IMG/VR virus record: IMGVR_UViG_3300025698_000058
Span: 1-23,740 of that record
Length of the DNA: 23,740 nucleotides
Reading direction: 5' to 3' (one strand)
Source of the DNA: a virus
In this document: positions 1-9,162 of the stretch, in pieces
Layout of the letters: each line of letters begins with the position of its first letter
Numbering within the stretch: position 1 is the first letter of the stretch
Program-made: the position numbers and the translations under genes
The notes under the pieces: model-generated
Told to the model about the DNA's origin: nothing
The model's input: only the letters and a program-made list of their open reading frames with translations
Database searches by the model: none

Positions 1-1356
1 AGTTTTATCATCAATATCTGGATATAATCCCTTAATTGTCTTCCATGCTTCTGCCCATCCAAGTTTCTTTTGAGCTAATTTAGTTCTAACATCATCTAAA
101 TCTTTTTTAAATTTTATTTCTTCATCAGTCAATTCTCCCTCATCCTCTTCACCACCACCACTACCACTAAACTCTGGTGTTAATCCAGTAGAAACAATTT
201 CGCTCGAGCCGTCCTTATAAATGATTGACATTTGGGCTTTGTCTTTACTGGTTATTGTAGTAAGTATATCCCTTCCGGCACTAATATTTAAAATATTTGG
301 GAAGAAATCAGCACCAAGTCCTGACTGGACACCTAATTTTATAAGATTGGTCTGTTCAGAAGCGTCTAGTTCATCAAAGGTAATCCCAACCTCACTATAA
401 GCATTAAGAACAATTTGAGCGTTTGATCTAGCGTTGTCAATTTCTCTTTCAATATCAGATTTTTCGCTTTCTTCAATTCCTTTGGCCGCGTTAAACATAG
501 CAATATTATTTGACATTTCTTTATCATATTGAGCGGTCGCCGCATTATAATCCATTTCCTTTGTTTTCATTAAAGAATTTACAATGTTGTATTTTGTATT
601 AAGTTGATTTGTAGCATTAGCAATACTTCTTTGAACAACCGCAATACGTTCGTTTTCTTGCCGTTCGACTTCACCGACACGTCCTTCAATAACATTCGTT
701 GCAACTGTTTTACCTCTTTCAGCATTTTTTCTGGCCAGCTTAGTATCTATTAATAATTGTTCTTCTGCCCTCAATTCATCTAGTTGAGTTTCTAAAGCTG
801 TAATTCCGTATTCTGAACGATATTCTTGAAAGGTTCCTGTATAATCTGGGGCCTCTGGCGCACCGGTTACGGGTTCAGTTAAATCTTGTATTTCACCCAT
901 TATATCTTTTAATGTTCTTCTTGTTTCCGGTTCTCCTTCGGTTTCAGCGTCGTTAATATCGCCTTCTTGGGCTGAATTAATTGCGTCATTTGCCTCACTC
1001 ATAGAATTGACTTGTGAATAATCCGGAGCATTATTATCGCCCGATACATTTAAAGAACTACCCGCATAAATAAGATTTGGGTTTGTGATATTGGGATTAA
1101 GTTTTAGCAATTCTGCAACCGTTGTCCCCTGTGCTTTGGCAATACCCGATAAAGTGTCGCCCGATTTAATATTATAAGAAGCGCCAGAAGATGACTTAAC
1201 AGGTGCAGGTGAATTAACTTGATTAGGCGATTGATAAGTGTCAAGATTATTAGTGGGGGTTTCTAAAAGAAAACCACCAGCAAAAACATCGGGATCGCCG
1301 ACTGTAACCACCTTTCGTTCCTTTGTCTTTGGATTAAAAACGGTTGCTTTTGCCAT
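1..1356 (-). CDS. LysM-domain and coiled-coil virion protein (3' end outside window)
   Basis: The frame is open from an ATG at 1356 to the window edge (452 codons, no stop seen), so the C-terminus is missing. Residues about 61-104 form a LysM module ([20 protein letters not shown] start, [14 protein letters not shown] middle), a fold that binds peptidoglycan or chitin-type sugars. After it come an acidic linker and a long charged helical stretch (about 180-330) rich in Glu, Lys, Asn and Ala that should form a coiled coil, then a Gly/Glu-rich hinge. There is no signal peptide and no visible catalytic domain in the part present. The start lies 4 nt after the preceding stop, so it is co-transcribed with the fibre genes. 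A late structural or injected protein that docks on the cell wall is a reasonable inference. The LysM call is firm; the role is not. Confidence 0.8.
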   Translation of the reverse strand, partial: MAKATVFNPKTKERKVVTVGDPDVFAGGFLLETPTNNLDTYQSPNQVNSPAPVKSSSGASYNIKSGDTLSGIAKAQGTTVAELLKLNPNITNPNLIYAGSSLNVSGDNNAPDYSQVNSMSEANDAINSAQEGDINDAETEGEPETRRTLKDIMGEIQDLTEPVTGAPEAPDYTGTFQEYRSEYGITALETQLDELRAEEQLLIDTKLARKNAERGKTVATNVIEGRVGEVERQENERIAVVQRSIANATNQLNTKYNIVNSLMKTKEMDYNAATAQYDKEMSNNIAMFNAAKGIEESEKSDIEREIDNARSNAQIVLNAYSEVGITFDELDASEQTNLIKLGVQSGLGADFFPNILNISAGRDILTTITSKDKAQMSIIYKDGSSEIVSTGLTPEFSGSGGGEEDEGELTDEEIKFKKDLDDVRTKLAQKKLGWAEAWKTIKGLYPDIDDKT

Positions 1357-1360
1357 ATTA

Positions 1361-1597
1361 TTATTGCTTTAAATCCCTTAAATCTTTGAACCTAATATCT
1401 AATAAGCCCCCTTGTTTTCTAATTATCGCTAAAGCAATTCGGCTTAAAATAGGCACTCGGCGGCGACGAGGATAATTAACTGTTAATTGAAATAACAATC
1501 CGTATTTTTTTAGGATTTTATCACTCTCGGACAAGTATTTAGTTACTCTCTCTGTAACTGTTCCTTGACCTCTTTTCTTAGTCCTTTTTTTACTCAT
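1361..1597 (-). CDS. small basic hypothetical protein
   Basis: This 78-residue protein has a Lys/Arg-rich N-terminus ([10 protein letters not shown]) and an RRRR cluster in the middle. No family is recognised. The basic charge could mean nucleic-acid or membrane-surface binding, but nothing in the sequence decides this. It sits between the 648-residue fibre gene and the LysM gene, with its own TATAAT box at 1621-1626 and a start preceded by a run of A and T rather than a Shine-Dalgarno sequence. The reading frame is clean and the packing with neighbours is tight (4 nt before the LysM gene), which supports it being real. Confidence 0.65.
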   Translation of the reverse strand: MSKKRTKKRGQGTVTERVTKYLSESDKILKKYGLLFQLTVNYPRRRRVPILSRIALAIIRKQGGLLDIRFKDLRDLKQ

Positions 1598-1620
1598 AAT
1601 TTTTTTGTCTTAATAATTAT

Positions 1621-1626
1621 ATTATA
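1621..1626 (-). promoter_or_regulatory. -10 box upstream of the small basic/LysM genes
   Basis: On the minus strand the hexamer reads TATAAT with TG just before it (ATGTTATAAT), an extended -10. A poor TTGTTC can serve as -35 at 17 nt spacing. It lies in the 38-nt gap after the fibre gene stop and about 24 nt upstream of the 78-residue gene. Sequence match only. Confidence 0.45.
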
Positions 1627-1635
1627 ACATAAATT

Positions 1636-3582
1636 TTATTGATGAACAAAATTGTCTGTTACCCAATCTTTATCTGCTAGTGCATGCCAAGCACCATTTT
1701 GATAAGACCAAACTTCGTCCCAAGTGGTGTGGTAAAACATCATTCCATTACTTGCGCCTGTTGGTGGAGTAGAGGAAGTGTATAATCTCATTGGGCCCAT
1801 TAAATCTAATCCGCCAACTCCTGAAAATCCGGCATTGCGTCCATACCACCTGCCTATTGCGTTACCTTCATTGTCTTGAATTTTAATTTTATTTGGGGAA
1901 GGCATATCAAAAATAAAATCTGTTCCAGATACATATATTCTTCCATAGTTTGACCCTGAATATCTACACATAAAACCATATCCATATTCAACAATAACTC
2001 CCCAAATATTAGTAGCGTTAGGATCCTGTCCTAAATAACCAATCGGAACACCAGTGCTTTTTTGTATGTTCATTCTAGCAGAAACTCTAAAAGTTCCGGC
2101 GGTAATAGTCCCTATATTTGCACTTATAGCCGACAAATAACTAACATTTATTTTATCATAAGTAACTGTGTTATTAGCGAGTTTACCACCAGTAACAGTT
2201 AGATTTTTAATTTGTCCAGCAGTGATTGTTAAATTAGCTATTTTACCAGCACTTACAGCTAAATCAGCAATTTGAGTGCCAGAGATTTGTCCAGTGAGTT
2301 GCCCAACAGTAATAGATGTTATTTGTCCTGACGTAATAGAACCGGTTATCGTAGAGGCCGCAACTGAACCTATCTGACTTGATGTAATAGAACCTGTTAT
2401 TTGCCCAGCAGTAATAGAAGCGATTTGTCCGGCTTGAATTGATCCTGTAATTTGAGTTGCAGCAATCGTGTTGATTTGCCCTGCCAAAATTAAACCGGTT
2501 ATAGCGCTTGAATTAACTGACCCTATTTGTGAGGCAGTTAAAGTGCCAGTAATATCAGAAGCCGCCGCACTTGCTGACCACGAACCTGCGGCGTTGCGAT
2601 AAAGTTTTTGATCAGTTGTTAAATAAACAGTTGCCCCTTCTGGGTAAGCTGTGTCAGGTAAAGTTGGTAAAGTATTAACTTGACTTATTGGCCTTAAATC
2701 TGTGGCAAATAAACTTAAAGTATCTATAATTTGATCTGCTAATTGAGAGGTAACAATAACCCCGTTAATGACACTAGCGTTTATTGAACCAATTTGACCA
2801 GCCACGATTGACCCAGTGATAGTTGTTGCCGCGACACTAGAAATCTGGCCTGATGTTATTGAGCCAGTTATTGTGGTTGCGGCAACTGAGCCAATTTGAG
2901 AGGAAGTAATTGAACCGGTTATTTGAGTAGCGTCAAGACTGGTTATCTGACCGGCTGTTATAGAACCTGTTATAGTTGTTGCCGCGACACTTCCAATTTG
3001 ATCAGATGTAATCGTTCCAGTAATAGCAGTTGCATTAACTGAACCTATTTGCCCAGCAGTGATAGAACCTGTTATTTGTCCTGCTGTTAGAGAAGTGATC
3101 TGACCGGCTGTTATAGAACCTGTTATTGCCGCTGCTGGAAGATCTGAACCAACAGGATCAACTATTGCTTTACCAGTATATTCAAAAGCACCTGTCCCAA
3201 TATTAAATTTAAACAAAGTTGCGTCTGCTATTTTACCAGCATATAAACCTTCTGTGCCAAAATAATAACCGCTGTGAGCATTGTCAGTAAAAGAAGTCTT
3301 GCCATATCTCATTGTGCCACCGGTTATCAAAATTGAACTGGTTGTTAATGCCCCAGCCATTGAAACGCTGAAAGGCGCTGACGCAAAAGTCCTTCCCCCA
3401 GCCCAAAAACCTGAACTATCAGCCCGAAAAACATTACTACCACCTTGTCCAACGCTTAACTCTCTTAACTGCGACAAAAATGTTCCGCCTTGACCAGCGC
3501 TACTTTCAGCTTCCGCCGCAGATTGAACAGGTTTATATTCAATATTTGTGAACGGATCAATAATTTTGTCTTTTTTAGGCAT
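1636..3582 (-). CDS. tail fibre with 17-residue ITGSITAGQI repeats
   Basis: A 648-residue probable receptor-binding fibre. Residues 1-150 hold a head- or tail-attachment region, including an SSGFWAGG...FASAPFSVSMAG stretch common in phage tail proteins. Residues 153-287 and 343-446 contain about 14 copies of a 17-residue unit (ITGSITAGQIGSVAATT type), which would suit a trimeric beta-structured shaft. The repeat run is interrupted at about 288-342 by a different module (PEGATVYLTTDQKLYRN), seen in fibres as a small loop domain. Then come AGKI/GGKL shaft segments (447-480) and a globular C-terminus (about 500-648) with many aromatic residues, likely the host-contact tip. The start is 5 nt after the propeller gene stop. 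Fibre is confident; the receptor is unknown. Confidence 0.85.
   Translation of the reverse strand: MPKKDKIIDPFTNIEYKPVQSAAEAESSAGQGGTFLSQLRELSVGQGGSNVFRADSSGFWAGGRTFASAPFSVSMAGALTTSSILITGGTMRYGKTSFTDNAHSGYYFGTEGLYAGKIADATLFKFNIGTGAFEYTGKAIVDPVGSDLPAAAITGSITAGQITSLTAGQITGSITAGQIGSVNATAITGTITSDQIGSVAATTITGSITAGQITSLDATQITGSITSSQIGSVAATTITGSITSGQISSVAATTITGSIVAGQIGSINASVINGVIVTSQLADQIIDTLSLFATDLRPISQVNTLPTLPDTAYPEGATVYLTTDQKLYRNAAGSWSASAAASDITGTLTASQIGSVNSSAITGLILAGQINTIAATQITGSIQAGQIASITAGQITGSITSSQIGSVAASTITGSITSGQITSITVGQLTGQISGTQIADLAVSAGKIANLTITAGQIKNLTVTGGKLANNTVTYDKINVSYLSAISANIGTITAGTFRVSARMNIQKSTGVPIGYLGQDPNATNIWGVIVEYGYGFMCRYSGSNYGRIYVSGTDFIFDMPSPNKIKIQDNEGNAIGRWYGRNAGFSGVGGLDLMGPMRLYTSSTPPTGASNGMMFYHTTWDEVWSYQNGAWHALADKDWVTDNFVHQ
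2245..3126 (-). repeat. degenerate 51-nt coding repeats in the tail fibre
   Basis: About 14 tandem copies encode a 17-residue unit with core ITGSI-x-x-x-QI. Copies differ at many wobble and variable positions, so this is an old diverged protein repeat rather than a recent DNA duplication. A non-repeat insert lies at about 2557-2721. Confidence 0.85.
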
Positions 3583-3587
3583 AATTT

Positions 3588-5015
3588 TTATTCAAATGAA
3601 AACTCGCAAAGTTCTATTTCCGGCGCTTTATTAACAAATGCAAGAGTGGCCGCATTGCTTTCTACTTTAATTTGTATTGAGGTAGCTTCCGGTAATGCTT
3701 TTTCGCAATAAACTACATTTCTTATAGTATCAACAACCGTTGTGGCTTCTACCCAAGACCCAGTTGAGTGATTTATTTTATAATAAATTTTAATTGAAGC
3801 GTCATTTGTTAAACTACGATAAGCAACATAGCCGGATAGCGTTTTGCTGTCATTACGCAACACATTTATAATTCTTGTTGTAAAATAAGCGCTCGTTACT
3901 TTAGCAGTTAAGTCAATCTTATCTACTCCATAAGTTGTTCCGCCTGTCGTATCTTTCCAAGAAACTAATAAAACAGTTCCGACCATTTCTATTGCCCCAA
4001 TATCTATCCCTGACAAATTGCCGGTTGAGATTAACCATTCAAGATTTAAAACTTTTGGATAATTACGATCATAACCACCTAAAGAATAAACGCCTTGCGT
4101 TGCTGGATTTCCGCTAACATTAGATAAACCAAACAAAGGCAAGCCATTCATATTGCAACTAGCGTTTTGATGAATAGTAGCTGTTTTTGTTCCTAACCAG
4201 TCGCCCGGTATTTTTTTAAACTCATCTAATTGCGAACCGTCGTAATAATAGATATGTCCTTTTTGCCCGCAACTAACTAAATTAAAATTATCTGTGGCCA
4301 GAAAACAGTTAATTCCGACTTCCGGTATCTCATCAGAAACTTGAAAACTCTCTGACCAAGTATTCCAACGAAAAATCTCTGTGGCCACTTTATAAACATT
4401 TACAAAAGTCCCCAGTAAAATATCAGTTAATATCTTGCCTAAACTCTTAATCCGAAGCGGTGTTTTAATATCAAGCGCACTGGCCGAAAAAACGCCAGCG
4501 TCAACTTGTGCTAAATCTTTACCGTCCCCAATATACATAACTTGATTGACTTCTTTAAACGGGTGATAAGTGTCGTCAGTATTAGTAAAAGTTTTCCAAT
4601 CGTCGTCCCTGCCACCCCAAGCAGTCGGCGCACCAACGGCCACGCGTCCAAGTCTGCTTTCCATTGAGTAATAAATATGGCCCTGATATTCGTATGCGTC
4701 CATAATTCCAACACCACCGGAAGCTGGTGAGGCAGTGTCCGCTAAACTATAAACACCAGCACTGGTTCGTTTCCATATTTTGCCATTAGTTGATCCGAAT
4801 AAATAAGAGTTTCCGTCAGAGCAAGGTAAAATCTTTTTAACTAAATCATCAACGGTTGCCCCGCTTTCTTTAGCTAATTTCTGATTATTTTTTAAAATAC
4901 CCGGTTCGCTGTGAATATCAAAACCTACCATTTCAGCAACGGAGTTTGCTTGACCTTGATATTTACTATCTGCAATACCACCAAGATTTGCATTGTTAAT
5001 AATAATTTGGTTCAT
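3588..5015 (-). CDS. beta-propeller-like tail protein
   Basis: A 475-residue protein rich in short strands, aromatic residues and Gly, with recurring blade-like segments (NGKIWKRTS, GHIYYSMESRLGRV, GHIYYYDGS, QGVYSLGGYDRNYP), suggesting a beta-propeller. Similar propeller-like proteins form nozzle or fibre-adaptor parts of podovirus-like tails, which is the inferred role. The final 100 residues (SGYVAYRSLTNDASIKIYYK onward) look like a beta-sandwich. I chose the ATG at 5015 (MNQIIINNAN...GGIADSKYQG) because it starts 4 nt after the previous stop. An in-frame ATG at 5045 would add ten residues and overlap the upstream gene by 26 nt. Confidence 0.65.
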   Translation of the reverse strand: MNQIIINNANLGGIADSKYQGQANSVAEMVGFDIHSEPGILKNNQKLAKESGATVDDLVKKILPCSDGNSYLFGSTNGKIWKRTSAGVYSLADTASPASGGVGIMDAYEYQGHIYYSMESRLGRVAVGAPTAWGGRDDDWKTFTNTDDTYHPFKEVNQVMYIGDGKDLAQVDAGVFSASALDIKTPLRIKSLGKILTDILLGTFVNVYKVATEIFRWNTWSESFQVSDEIPEVGINCFLATDNFNLVSCGQKGHIYYYDGSQLDEFKKIPGDWLGTKTATIHQNASCNMNGLPLFGLSNVSGNPATQGVYSLGGYDRNYPKVLNLEWLISTGNLSGIDIGAIEMVGTVLLVSWKDTTGGTTYGVDKIDLTAKVTSAYFTTRIINVLRNDSKTLSGYVAYRSLTNDASIKIYYKINHSTGSWVEATTVVDTIRNVVYCEKALPEATSIQIKVESNAATLAFVNKAPEIELCEFSFE

Positions 5016-5019
5016 ATAA

Positions 5020-5349
5020 TTATTTTTTAGGGATCCTTTCGTCAATTATTGTTGTTAATCTAGTAATATCCTGTTGCTGTAATTGTATCTGATCAACCAA
5101 GTCCTTAACTACTTCCTTTAATTCCTGCGTATCGTTTTGCTGTGTTAAAGTTAATTTGTCAATAGTTTCCCTTTGTGCAGTTATACGCTGATCCTGTAAT
5201 TGTAAGGCAGTGTTATTATCATTTGTCGGACTGGTTAGATAAATAAACGCACTCAAAACAAAACCGATAATTGCTATAATAAAAGTTATCTCGTTAAAGA
5301 TTATCTTTCTTGTTTTCGTTTCAGTAAATTGATATTTTTTTTCTTTCAT
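5020..5349 (-). CDS. single-pass membrane protein with coiled coil
   Basis: This 109-residue protein has a short charged N-terminus, one hydrophobic helix at about residues 18-39 (FNEITFIIAIIGFVLSAFIY), and then a Gln/Asp/Leu-rich stretch (47-105) that should be a coiled coil. The layout fits an inner-membrane protein with its helical tail on one side. Candidates are a lysis accessory (i-spanin-like or holin-associated) or a tail-associated membrane protein. No lysis motif or lipobox is visible, and no endolysin lies in the window, so the role stays open. It sits between a homing endonuclease and the propeller gene. Confidence 0.7.
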   Translation of the reverse strand: MKEKKYQFTETKTRKIIFNEITFIIAIIGFVLSAFIYLTSPTNDNNTALQLQDQRITAQRETIDKLTLTQQNDTQELKEVVKDLVDQIQLQQQDITRLTTIIDERIPKK

Positions 5350-5356
5350 AGGTTTG

Positions 5357-5908
5357 TTAATTATCGTTTCTACTTATGAATTTTAATAGTTGTTTTTCAG
5401 TATTATTTTTCTTTCCGTATTTTTTATGAAACTTTTGATGTGCTTTTTCACCTAAAGTAATTCCATTGTCTATGGCAAATCTTAATTCGGGAAAATCAGC
5501 AAAGTTTTGAATATGATGAGCAACCAGTTTTCCACCTCGTTGTTCTGTCTTTTGACAAGTCCAGTTATCTCTCGCAAATACTGCCTCACGCCATAAACGA
5601 TATTCTATTGATACTCTTATCTTTTTATTTTTTGGAGTTATTCCACCCTTCCATAAATAAGATTTATTCCCCTTGTGAAGTTCACTCATTATCTTTCTTG
5701 TTTTGTCAGAATGATGTCTGCCTTTATTTAATCTACTCATTTTTTCTCTAAATTCTTTTGTTATCACACGCTTTTTTAATGCTTCACCTATTTTTTTTCT
5801 ATGTTTTTTTGAAAACTGTTTACCAAGCCAAAATTTAGCATTATTTTTACTAATCTTGTTCCTTGTTGTTTCTGAAACACTATATCCTTTTTTTCTACCA
5901 ACTTTCAT
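5357..5908 (-). CDS. HNH homing endonuclease with NUMOD3-like repeats
   Basis: A 183-residue free-standing endonuclease. Residues 10-80 hold three or four short Lys-rich units (SVSETTRNKIS, KKHRKKIGEAL, KEFREKMSRLNKG, SDKTRKIMSELHKG) of the NUMOD3 DNA-binding type. Residues 100-165 form the HNH nuclease: RDNWTCQ, the H131-H132 pair (AHHI), N148 (DNGITL) and H157/H161 (HQKFH), so the catalytic frame is intact. The usual zinc-knuckle cysteines are mostly lost: CxxC becomes C118-x-x-T121 and the second pair is G153 and A156. Such enzymes move themselves between phages by cutting empty sites. Lying 12 nt after the repeat-protein gene and 7 nt before the membrane-protein gene, it is probably a mobile insertion into the tail operon. 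Confidence 0.88.
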   Translation of the reverse strand: MKVGRKKGYSVSETTRNKISKNNAKFWLGKQFSKKHRKKIGEALKKRVITKEFREKMSRLNKGRHHSDKTRKIMSELHKGNKSYLWKGGITPKNKKIRVSIEYRLWREAVFARDNWTCQKTEQRGGKLVAHHIQNFADFPELRFAIDNGITLGEKAHQKFHKKYGKKNNTEKQLLKFISRNDN

Positions 5909-5920
5909 AATTATAAATCG

Positions 5921-8900
5921 TTAAGATGAATTTCTACTTATCTTTTTCCAAGCACCAATAGTAACACGAGCAATCTTTTTCCAAAGACCAACCTGTATTC
6001 CGTTTAGCACTAATTTTATTTTAGCCCAATCGGCCACAACTGTTTCTTTAAATATCTTTCCAATAGCAAAGTTTCCAAAGGTTAAAACTACATTAAGAAC
6101 CTCGCTGAATATCCTTGTAAATATGTGGCTTATATCATCAACTACATTGACAACTTCCTCAAAAACTCTTGTCATAGCAAAAGATATGCCGTCATAAACT
6201 TTGACCACCTCAATAAGCGCCTTTGATATTGTGCCGAGTATAAACTCACCGACCACTTCCACCGTTTCAACAAAAATCTTTCCAGTCTGATTAACAAAAT
6301 TAAGAGAAATGCTGACTACCTCTGATAATACTTTATAAAAAGTTCCACCGGCAATAAATTGAGAAGCCACAATAACCGGTTGAATAAACAACTTTGATAT
6401 AGTTCCCAAAACAAACTCCCCGACAACCTCAATGGTTTCGGTAAATATCTTGCCACCCTGATTAAACGCATTACCAATAACTGATAATGTTTCCTCAAAT
6501 ACTATTGGCAATGATTTAGCAATAACATCATAGACCTTGACAACCTCAATTATAACTTTTGAAATAGTCCCTAAAGTAAAACTACTAACAACTGAAATTA
6601 CCTCAATAAAAAATCTACCTGATAAATGAAATATATTATCAACTACTTTTATTGTTTCTTTGTATTCCTTACTAATAGCCCGAATAAAAGCCAAACTGCT
6701 TATAACCTTAATCTGATCAACTAATAATTTTGAAATAGTCCCGATTAAAAAGGTGCTAACAACATTTATACTTTCAACAAATATTTCTAGTCTTTTTCTA
6801 ATAATATTGTCAACTACTTTTAAGCTATCAGTTAAAATCTTAAATTGTGCTTTCAAAAATGCCACTGTATCAAATGCTTTTATGCTCTCAACAAAAGTTC
6901 TACTCATTAACCAATCTCCAAAATCCCCAACTATACTGACAATTTCAATCAATACTTTAGTCCCTATTGAAGCCACATTGTCAACAACTGATAATGCCTC
7001 ACTGAAAACCGTTGTCGTTGTGTTTAATACATTGTCGTAAATTTTAACAACCTCAACTAATAATTTATTTATAACCCAGTTTCCCATTGTGTCAACAACT
7101 GAAAGCGCCTCTGACAAAACTCGGCCAAAAAGCAACTCAATTTCGTCAGAAAATCCTTTGCCGTTGATCAATAACGGTTCAACGAATGTCCGGCCCAAAT
7201 ATCTGATAATAACATCAGAAGCCATTTTTATACTCTCAACAAATGTCTTGCTAATAGAAAAGGAAAAGCTAACTCCGGCCTTGATCACATCAGTTAAAAC
7301 CGCAAATTGTTTTTTAACAAACTCTGCGCTTGCACCGGTAATTAAACTCTCAATTAAAACCTTTGTTATAACAAATGGATATGATATTGTCCTCACAATT
7401 ATACTTTCTGAATAAACAAAAGCCCGATAAGTTTCTTTGAACCATTGAACGGCCACGCTTTCTGTGAATGTCTTTGATATGCTATGGCTTATTTGATCAA
7501 TAACTTTGACAACTTCGCTCAATGTTATAAGTCGCAATCTATTTATTGTTGGATCAACGCTTATAATTTCCGTAAAGATATTAGCGGTTTTATTGGCTAT
7601 ACTACCAACTACCTTAACAACCTCACTGAACACCCTTTGCATTGCAAAAACAATACTGTCAAAAATCGTTAAACTTTCAATCAATAATTTTCCAATTCTT
7701 GTTAACCTATCAGACACAACTTGAAAAACCTCTGTAAATACTCGCGCTGTTTGGTTTCCTATTGTAGAAATGATTTGCACTATTTCAACAAATATCCGAC
7801 CAATATCCCTGACAAAACTATCAACAACCTTAATGGTTTCGGCTAATACTTTTTGACCTGCAAATATAATGCTGTCGCTGGCTTTAAAACTATCAACAAA
7901 AGTCCTTGCTAAACTATATAATTTATTTGAAATTACGCTCATGCTTTCAACAAAAATTCTACCGGTTTGTTTTAATATACTACCAGTAACGATAATCACT
8001 TCGCTTAATATTTTATAAAATGTGCTAATAGTTAAAAGAACAGGGGCAATTATAACTTGCTCAATTAAAACTTTAATTGCGGTTAATACTTTTTCAATAG
8101 CACCTTCAACAATACTGATAACCTCTGTTATCGTCCTAAAGAAAATTGAAGCTATTACAACCGCCAAATCAGTAACATTTAAAACCTCTGTATAAGTTTT
8201 TGCTGGAAGTGTCTTTAAAGTAGTAGCAAAAACCTTAACTATCTCTGTAAAGGTGCGTGAGGCCGTCAAAACAGTGGCTAAAACAGGTGCAACTACCAAA
8301 ACCTCAATAAATGTCCTTGAAGTGTTATAGAGCGAATTAACGGCCATTATGATAGTTTCAGTTAATATTTTTACTCCTGACAATACTTTCTCATAAACGT
8401 CAAGTGCTTTTATATTTTCAGTAAATGTTCTGCCGGTATCTCTTATAAAAGCACCGGCAACTGTAAAACTCTCAACAAACTCCCTAAAAGCCGTAACCAA
8501 TCTATTAAATACCGGACTTATTTTTATTGCCTCTGTTAAAGTTTTTACTAAACTGGCCACATTTTCAATGACAGAAGTAATATTTAAACTTTCAACAAAA
8601 GTTCTGCCTGTTTGCATTATTCTGTTTCCAACGGCAACAATACTTTCAGTTAACACTTTCACAGCCGATAAAACTATTGAGATTACCGGAACAACCTTTA
8701 TACTCTCAACAAAAGTCGTAGCTGTATCTAATAGTGCGTTTGAAACTACACTGACAATCTCTGTCAAAACTTTAATTGCGGTTAAAACATTTTCGTATGC
8801 GTCTGACGCCTTGATATTTTCAATCAGTGTCGTTGCAGTTTGATTAAGTATTGCCGGCACTACCGAAACCACCTCAACTAAGGTCTTTATTAAAGTAGCC

Positions 8901-9154
8901 ACTTTAGCAATGACGTCCCTAGTAGTAAAACTCTCAACAAATATTATTGCTGTCTGTATTATCCTGTTTCCAACTGCGATAACCGTTTCGGACAAAACTT
9001 TATACAAAGTCGCAACCTTTTCTATTACCGGAACTATGGCAATCCTTTCAGTCAATGTTTCTGCAATATCTTGTGGATCAAGTAAAAGATAATCACCATT
9101 TTCTTGCAGGATATTGTCGGCAGTTTCCATCTGTATTTTAGAATATGTGGCCAT
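5921..9154 (-). CDS. giant protein built from about 54 repeats of 19 residues
   Basis: A 1077-residue protein. Residues 1-32 form a cap containing ILQENGDYLLLD, a short beta motif seen at the start of some phage tail proteins. From about 33 to 1051 it is almost wholly tandem units of 17-22 residues, typically FVE-S-hydrophobic-K-V-V...R-T, often alternating between an F[TV]ES form and a VL[ST]E form; I count about 54. The Glu or Asp at unit position 3-4 is nearly invariant. The last 26 residues carry two G-x-WKKI-x-R copies (GLWKKIAR, GAWKKISR), an ending seen in some fibre proteins. Similar [FL]TE-hydrophobic repeats are known from archaeal surface and environmental phage proteins. It lies among fibre and adhesin genes, so a long fibre or surface solenoid is inferred; no catalytic domain is seen. 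It is unlikely to be a classic tape measure. Confidence 0.75.
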   Translation of the reverse strand: MATYSKIQMETADNILQENGDYLLLDPQDIAETLTERIAIVPVIEKVATLYKVLSETVIAVGNRIIQTAIIFVESFTTRDVIAKVATLIKTLVEVVSVVPAILNQTATTLIENIKASDAYENVLTAIKVLTEIVSVVSNALLDTATTFVESIKVVPVISIVLSAVKVLTESIVAVGNRIMQTGRTFVESLNITSVIENVASLVKTLTEAIKISPVFNRLVTAFREFVESFTVAGAFIRDTGRTFTENIKALDVYEKVLSGVKILTETIIMAVNSLYNTSRTFIEVLVVAPVLATVLTASRTFTEIVKVFATTLKTLPAKTYTEVLNVTDLAVVIASIFFRTITEVISIVEGAIEKVLTAIKVLIEQVIIAPVLLTISTFYKILSEVIIVTGSILKQTGRIFVESMSVISNKLYSLARTFVDSFKASDSIIFAGQKVLAETIKVVDSFVRDIGRIFVEIVQIISTIGNQTARVFTEVFQVVSDRLTRIGKLLIESLTIFDSIVFAMQRVFSEVVKVVGSIANKTANIFTEIISVDPTINRLRLITLSEVVKVIDQISHSISKTFTESVAVQWFKETYRAFVYSESIIVRTISYPFVITKVLIESLITGASAEFVKKQFAVLTDVIKAGVSFSFSISKTFVESIKMASDVIIRYLGRTFVEPLLINGKGFSDEIELLFGRVLSEALSVVDTMGNWVINKLLVEVVKIYDNVLNTTTTVFSEALSVVDNVASIGTKVLIEIVSIVGDFGDWLMSRTFVESIKAFDTVAFLKAQFKILTDSLKVVDNIIRKRLEIFVESINVVSTFLIGTISKLLVDQIKVISSLAFIRAISKEYKETIKVVDNIFHLSGRFFIEVISVVSSFTLGTISKVIIEVVKVYDVIAKSLPIVFEETLSVIGNAFNQGGKIFTETIEVVGEFVLGTISKLFIQPVIVASQFIAGGTFYKVLSEVVSISLNFVNQTGKIFVETVEVVGEFILGTISKALIEVVKVYDGISFAMTRVFEEVVNVVDDISHIFTRIFSEVLNVVLTFGNFAIGKIFKETVVADWAKIKLVLNGIQVGLWKKIARVTIGAWKKISRNSS
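6002..9058 (-). repeat. about 54 tandem coding units of about 57 nt
   Basis: The protein repeat is visible at DNA level as recurring minus-strand codons for [FL][TV]E[ST]. Copies are strongly diverged; the closest pairs share the VGEFVLGTISK-type segment (near residues 900 and 960), hinting at later local duplications. Open frames on the opposite strand over this stretch are by-products of the repeat. Confidence 0.85.
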
Positions 9155-9162
9155 ATAATTGC

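Noticed and set aside
2245-3126. Regular 51-nt repeats resembling a CRISPR or VNTR array
   Set aside because: They are in-frame, diverged copies encoding ITGSITAGQI units with no unique spacers.
6753-9092. Several long open frames on the plus strand
   Set aside because: They mirror the tandem repeats of the minus-strand gene, are low-complexity Ser/Thr/Leu-rich and lack start context.
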